Positions 60,443 through 64,000 of a stretch of 64,000 bases of DNA are shown one piece after another. The position numbers were made by a program, and so were the translations under genes. Below the pieces are notes generated by a model. It was not told where the DNA came from and searched no databases. It saw only the letters and a list, made by a program, of their open reading frames with translations. The DNA lies in the NCBI GenBank assembly GCA_020632955.1, contig JACKEO010000021.1:1-64000 (forward strand), written 5' to 3'. The stretch's first letter is position 1, and each line of letters opens with the position of its first letter. Origin of the DNA: Alphaproteobacteria bacterium. Lineage in GTDB: Bacteria; Myxococcota_A; UBA796; GCA-2862545.

Positions 60443-61303
60443 ATGCTCGACATCAGCCTGCGCGACCTGCTCGAGGCCGGCGTGCACTTCGGCCACCAGA
60501 CCGGTCGGTGGAACCCCCGCATGCGCCCGTACATCTACGGCGCGAAGGACGGCATCCACATCATCGACCTCCAGCGCACCGCGAAGGGCCTGGTCGATGC
60601 CGCGCGCTTCGTGAGCGCCACCGTGGCCGGCGGTCGTCCCATCCTCTTCGTCGGCACCAAGCGCGCCGCCCGCGAGATCGTGGCCGAGGAGGCCCTCCGC
60701 AGCGGCATGTTCTTCGTCAACCACCGGTGGCTGGGCGGCACGCTCACCAACTGGCAGACGGTGAAGAAGTCCATCGAGAGCCTCATCAAGCTCGAGCACG
60801 CCCGCGACGAGGGCCGCTTCGACCTCCTCACGAAGAAGGAGGCCCTCGAGTACCACCGCGAGATCGAGAAGATGGAGCGCACGCTCGGCGGCATCAAGAA
60901 CATGAAGGGCCTGCCCGGCGCCATCTTCGTGGTCGATCCCAAGAAGGAGCACATCGCCGTGAAGGAGGCCCGCACCCTGGGCCTGCCCGTCATCGCCCTG
61001 TGCGACACCAACTGCGATCCCACCCTCGTGGACTACGTCATCCCCGGCAACGACGACGCGCTGAAGTCGGTGCGCCTGTTCACCGCCGCCATCGCCGACG
61101 CCGCGCTCCAGGGCCGCCAGCTGTCCCACGGCCGCTCCGGTGGGGCCTGGGTGGGCGAGGGCGCTGCCGCCGCCGCCACCGAGGCCAAGGACGTCGAGGT
61201 CATCAAGCGCAACGTCGCGGCCGAGGCCGAGGACGAGGCCGAGGTCGACACCGGCGCCGCCGATGCCGGTGTCGAGGCCGTCGCCGACGAGGCCGAGGCC
61301 TAG
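60443..61303 (+). CDS. rpsB: 30S ribosomal protein S2
   Basis: 286 residues from ATG 60443 (GAAGGA upstream). Family blocks: MLDISLRDLLEAGVHFGHQT, RWNPRMRPYIYG, KRAAREIVAEEA, HRWLGGTLTNWQT, VIALCDTNCDP and IPGNDDALKSVRL. The C-terminal 60 residues are an acidic Ala/Glu/Asp tail longer than in E. coli S2 (about 240). First gene of rpsB-tsf-pyrH-frr-uppS. Confidence 0.97.
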   Translation: MLDISLRDLLEAGVHFGHQTGRWNPRMRPYIYGAKDGIHIIDLQRTAKGLVDAARFVSATVAGGRPILFVGTKRAAREIVAEEALRSGMFFVNHRWLGGTLTNWQTVKKSIESLIKLEHARDEGRFDLLTKKEALEYHREIEKMERTLGGIKNMKGLPGAIFVVDPKKEHIAVKEARTLGLPVIALCDTNCDPTLVDYVIPGNDDALKSVRLFTAAIADAALQGRQLSHGRSGGAWVGEGAAAAATEAKDVEVIKRNVAAEAEDEAEVDTGAADAGVEAVADEAEA

Positions 61304-61390
61304 GCCTCCCGCGTCCGAACGCAGGTCCCGCCGCGGCGCGCGCGCGTCCGGCGGAGCCCCATCCCGCTTCCCTGCCCCACGGAGATCCCC

Positions 61391-62035
61391 ATGTCCGCCC
61401 AGCTCATCAAGGCCCTGCGCGAGCGCACCGGTGCCGGCATCCTCGACTGCAAGAACGCCCTGGCCGAGTCCAACGACGACCTCGACGCCGCGGTGGACTG
61501 GCTGCGGAAGAAGGGCATCAGCAAGGCCGCCAAGAAGGCCGATCGCGTGGCCGCCGAGGGCATCATCGGCCACTACATCCACGCCGGCGGCCGCATCGGC
61601 GTCATCGTCGAGGTCAACAGCGAGACGGACTTCGTCGCGCAGAACGCCTCCTTCCAGGACCTGGTCCGCGACATCGCGATGCACATCGCGTCCGAGAACC
61701 CCAAGTACCTGACGAAGGACGAGGTCCCGGACTCCGACCGCGCCGCCGAGCGCGAGGTGCAGATCGCCCGCGCCATGGAGGAGGGGAAGCCCCGCGAGAT
61801 CGCCGAGAAGATGGTCGACGGTCGCATGCGCAAGTGGCTGGAGGAGGTGGTCCTCCTCGAGCAGAAGTTCATCAAGGACGACAAGAAGACCATCAACGAC
61901 CTCCTCACCGAGGCCGTGGCCCGCATCGGCGAGAACATCCGCATCCGCCGCTTCGCCCGCTTCGAGGTGGGCGAGGGCATCGAGAAGAAGACGTCGGACC
62001 TCGCGGCCGAGGTCGCGGCCACCCTCGCGGGCTGA
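61391..62035 (+). CDS. tsf: Elongation factor Ts
   Basis: Nucleotide-exchange factor for EF-Tu. 214 residues, the shorter EF-Ts form that lacks the full duplicated core of E. coli (283). Blocks: LRERTGAGILDCKNALAE, GRIGVIVEVNSETDFVA, and the end RFARFEVGEGIEKK. ATG 61391 is preceded by GGAGAT. An 87-base gap separates it from rpsB. Confidence 0.96.
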   Translation: MSAQLIKALRERTGAGILDCKNALAESNDDLDAAVDWLRKKGISKAAKKADRVAAEGIIGHYIHAGGRIGVIVEVNSETDFVAQNASFQDLVRDIAMHIASENPKYLTKDEVPDSDRAAEREVQIARAMEEGKPREIAEKMVDGRMRKWLEEVVLLEQKFIKDDKKTINDLLTEAVARIGENIRIRRFARFEVGEGIEKKTSDLAAEVAATLAG

Positions 62036-62063
62036 CGCTCGCGGGCGGGTTCGTCCCGTCGTG

Positions 62064-62091
62064 CGCATCCGGTCCGCACGGGCCGGATGCG
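62064..62091 (+). terminator. Hairpin between tsf and pyrH
   Basis: CGCATCCGG (62064-62072), 10-base loop, CCGGATGCG (62083-62091): a perfect 9-base stem, 28 bases after the tsf stop, with no T run. It could be an attenuator or partial terminator reducing transcription into pyrH. A TAGGTC box follows at 62103. Confidence 0.4.
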
Positions 62092-62144
62092 TCGCACCCT
62101 GCTAGGTCGCCTTGGGCCGGAGCACCGGACCCACGAGGTTGGAC

Positions 62145-62864
62145 ATGTCGGCGCCCTACCAACGCGTGCTGATCAAGCTCTCCGGCGAGATGCTCGGGGG
62201 CGGCGAGGGGGGGATCGAGCTCGACACGCTCAACTTCTTCGCGCGCGAGATCAAGAGCGTGCTGGAGCTGGGCGTCCAGACCTCCATCATCATCGGGGGG
62301 GGCAACATCTTCCGCGGCATCGCGGGGGCTGCGGCCGGCATGGACCGCGCGGGCGCCGACACCATGGGCATGCTCGCCACGGTGATCAACGGCATCGCCC
62401 TGCAGGACGCCCTGGAGCGTCACGGGGTGAAGACGCGCGTGATGAGCGCGGTGCAGATGCCGCAGGTGTGCGAGCCCTACATCCGGCGCCGCGCGCTGCG
62501 TCACATGGAGAAGGGCCGCGCGGTGATCCTCGCGGGCGGCACGGGCAACCCGTACTTCTCCACCGACACCGCCGCGGCGCTGCGCGGCGCCGAGATCCAC
62601 GCCGACGTGATCTTCAAGGCCACCAAGGTCGACGGCATCTACGACAAGGACCCCATGAAGCACCCCGACGCGGTGCGCTTCAGCAAGCTCAGCTACATGG
62701 ACGTGCTGGGCCGCGGCCTGAAGATCATGGACTCCACGGCGATCTCCCTCTGCATGGACAACCGGCTGCCCATCGTGGTGCTGCGCTTCGACCTGCCCGG
62801 GCGCCTCGCGGCGGCCGTCCGGGGCGAGCCCGTGGGCACCCTGGTCACGGCCGACCCGGCGTGA
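62145..62864 (+). CDS. pyrH: UMP kinase
   Basis: Phosphorylates UMP to UDP; hexameric, cytoplasmic, part of pyrimidine synthesis. 239 residues from ATG 62145, chosen because GAGG lies 6-7 bases upstream and the next residues (MSAPYQRVLIKLSGEML) give the normal family start. Blocks: IIIGGGNIFRG, AVILAGGTGNPYFSTDTAAALR, DGIYDKDPMKHP. Typical position between tsf and frr. Confidence 0.96.
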   Translation: MSAPYQRVLIKLSGEMLGGGEGGIELDTLNFFAREIKSVLELGVQTSIIIGGGNIFRGIAGAAAGMDRAGADTMGMLATVINGIALQDALERHGVKTRVMSAVQMPQVCEPYIRRRALRHMEKGRAVILAGGTGNPYFSTDTAAALRGAEIHADVIFKATKVDGIYDKDPMKHPDAVRFSKLSYMDVLGRGLKIMDSTAISLCMDNRLPIVVLRFDLPGRLAAAVRGEPVGTLVTADPA

Positions 62865-62899
62865 CCCTCGCGCGTTAGGCGCGCTCGGCTGGAGGCGTG

Positions 62900-63460
62900 A
62901 TGGACGAGTACCTGGAGGCGGCCGAGGACGACATGAAGGGCGCCGTCGAGCACCTCGCGAAGGAGCTCGGTGCGGTGCGCACCGGTCGGGCCACGCCCAA
63001 GCTGCTCGACACGGTGCAGGTCGAGGTCCAGAGCTACGGCGCGTCGATGCCCATCAACCAGCTCGCCACGGTGCAGGCGCCCGATGCGCGTCTGCTGGTG
63101 GTCACGCCGTGGGACAAGTCCACCATCGTCGACATCGAGCGCGGCATCATCTCCGCCGGCCTGGGCCTCAACCCCAGCAACGACGGCCAGGTGATCCGCG
63201 TGCCCGTGCCGCCGCTCACCCAGGAGCGCCGCGCGGCCCTGGTCAAGCAGGTCAAGTCGGCCGGCGAGGACTGCAAGGTGCGCGTGCGGCACGTGCGTCG
63301 CGAGTACAACGACACCTTCAAGACGGGCGAGAAGGACGGCGAGATCAGCGAGGACGCGCTGCGCCGCCTGCTCGACAAGGTCCAGGAGCTCACCGACGCC
63401 TACGTGGCGAAGGTCGACGAGCTCATGGCCGCCAAGGAGAAGGAAGTCCTGGAAGTCTAG
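62900..63460 (+). CDS. frr: Ribosome recycling factor
   Basis: Splits post-termination ribosomes with EF-G. 186 residues from ATG 62900 (GGAGG 4 bases upstream; an in-frame GTG at 62897 is too close). Blocks: LRTGRATPKL-like VRTGRATPKLLD, SYGASMPINQLATVQ, RGIISAGLGLNPSNDG and a helical end with VQELTDAYVAKVDELMAAKE. Overlapping or adjacent to uppS (1-base gap). Confidence 0.96.
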   Translation: MDEYLEAAEDDMKGAVEHLAKELGAVRTGRATPKLLDTVQVEVQSYGASMPINQLATVQAPDARLLVVTPWDKSTIVDIERGIISAGLGLNPSNDGQVIRVPVPPLTQERRAALVKQVKSAGEDCKVRVRHVRREYNDTFKTGEKDGEISEDALRRLLDKVQELTDAYVAKVDELMAAKEKEVLEV

Positions 63461-63461
63461 G

Positions 63462-64000
63462 ATGACCACAGACCGCGCCCGACACGACGCTCCCGTCCCG
63501 CGGCACGTCGCGATCATCATGGACGGGAACGGACGCTGGGCCCAGCGTCACGGTCTGCCGCGCACGGCGGGGCACGAGGCCGGGGCCGAGAGCGTCCGCG
63601 AGGTGGTGCGCGCCTGCGGCGAGCTCGGTGTCGACGTGCTCACGCTCTACAGCTTCAGCACCGAGAACTGGGCGCGTCCCGAGGACGAGGTGTGGGCCCT
63701 GATGGGCCTGCTCGAGCGCTACCTCCGCGAGGAGACGGGCGAGCTGCTCTCGAACGGCGTGCGGCTGCGGGGCATCGGCGAGCTCGACCAGCTGCCCGAC
63801 CACGTGCGCCAGCTCCTCCGTGCGGGCGAGGCCCTCACGGCCGACAACCAGGGCATGGAGCTGCTCCTGGCCCTGTCGTACGGCGCGCGGGCCGAGCTCG
63901 TCGCGGCGGTGCGGGAGCTGGCCCAGGAGGTCCGCGACGGCGAGCTCGAGGTGGAGGCCATCGACGAGGATCTCGTCGCCAGCCGCCTCTACACGGCCGG
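63462..64000 (+). CDS. uppS: Isoprenyl (undecaprenyl) diphosphate synthase, partial
   Basis: Makes undecaprenyl diphosphate, the lipid carrier for peptidoglycan. The 5' 539 bases are in the window; the gene runs off the end. Start ATG 63462 (GGAAG upstream). Visible: IIMDGNGRWAQRHGLPRTAGH (the signature that binds the diphosphate) and YSFSTENWARPEDEV. Together with the PBP and lytic enzymes it links this region to wall synthesis. Confidence 0.95.
   Translation, partial: MTTDRARHDAPVPRHVAIIMDGNGRWAQRHGLPRTAGHEAGAESVREVVRACGELGVDVLTLYSFSTENWARPEDEVWALMGLLERYLREETGELLSNGVRLRGIGELDQLPDHVRQLLRAGEALTADNQGMELLLALSYGARAELVAAVRELAQEVRDGELEVEAIDEDLVASRLYTA

Overview
The window is very GC-rich, densely coding DNA from what looks like a member of the Myxococcota (or a close deltaproteobacterial relative). 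The pointers are a MYXO-CTERM-like C-terminal tail, CARDB and Asp-rich FG-GAP lipoproteins, a protein with 15 Cys-rich 'CGDG..DPGE.CDDGN' repeats, an AgmX-type protein, and frequent GTG/TTG starts with 1- or 4-base overlaps. No rRNA, tRNA, CRISPR array or transposase gene was seen. Assignment is by recognisable features only.

Layout. 1-6219: three surface or lipoprotein genes (small lipoprotein; CARDB/M23-like/MYXO-CTERM protein; FG-GAP repeat lipoprotein). 6236-13829: metabolic and regulatory genes (pdxJ, a class III nucleotide cyclase with an FHA-like C-terminus, topB-hemF, a CheY-like receiver, an M19 dipeptidase) with a 259-bp terminal-inverted-repeat element at 12001-12259. 13982-29158: a complete general (type II) secretion operon gspC-D-E-F-G-(GspG-like lipoprotein)-H-I-J-K-L-M-N. 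It has sigma-54 type -24/-12 promoters before gspC and gspG and duplicated spacer DNA at two junctions. 29178-33811: pabB, divergent from a LysM lytic transglycosylase and a flippase-like membrane protein. 33983-42740: surface proteins (Cys-rich repeat protein, SGNH hydrolase with helical repeats, an unknown, an M1-like/Omp85-like barrel fusion and a second barrel protein). 42854-48562: Mrp ATPase, NlpC/P60-like lipoprotein, a degenerate carbamoyltransferase-like protein coupled to a CPBP membrane protease, an AgmX/TonB-like protein, and a RimI acetyltransferase.

48704-56666: a tightly overlapping operon of a helical-repeat protein, a small secreted protein, a class A penicillin-binding protein, tsaD, rsmA, a PP2C phosphatase and an M23 murein hydrolase. 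It joins wall synthesis to tRNA and rRNA modification. 56789-64000: secA, a small HEXXH protein, then the classic rpsB-tsf-pyrH-frr-uppS cluster, with uppS cut by the window end.

The main theme is the envelope: protein export (SecA feeding the T2SS), secreted repeat-rich proteins that could be its cargo, and peptidoglycan enzymes. The most novel items are the lipoprotein that carries a GspG pilin C-terminal domain without the pilin helix, the sigma-54 control signals of the gsp operon, and the duplicated in-frame spacers inside that operon.
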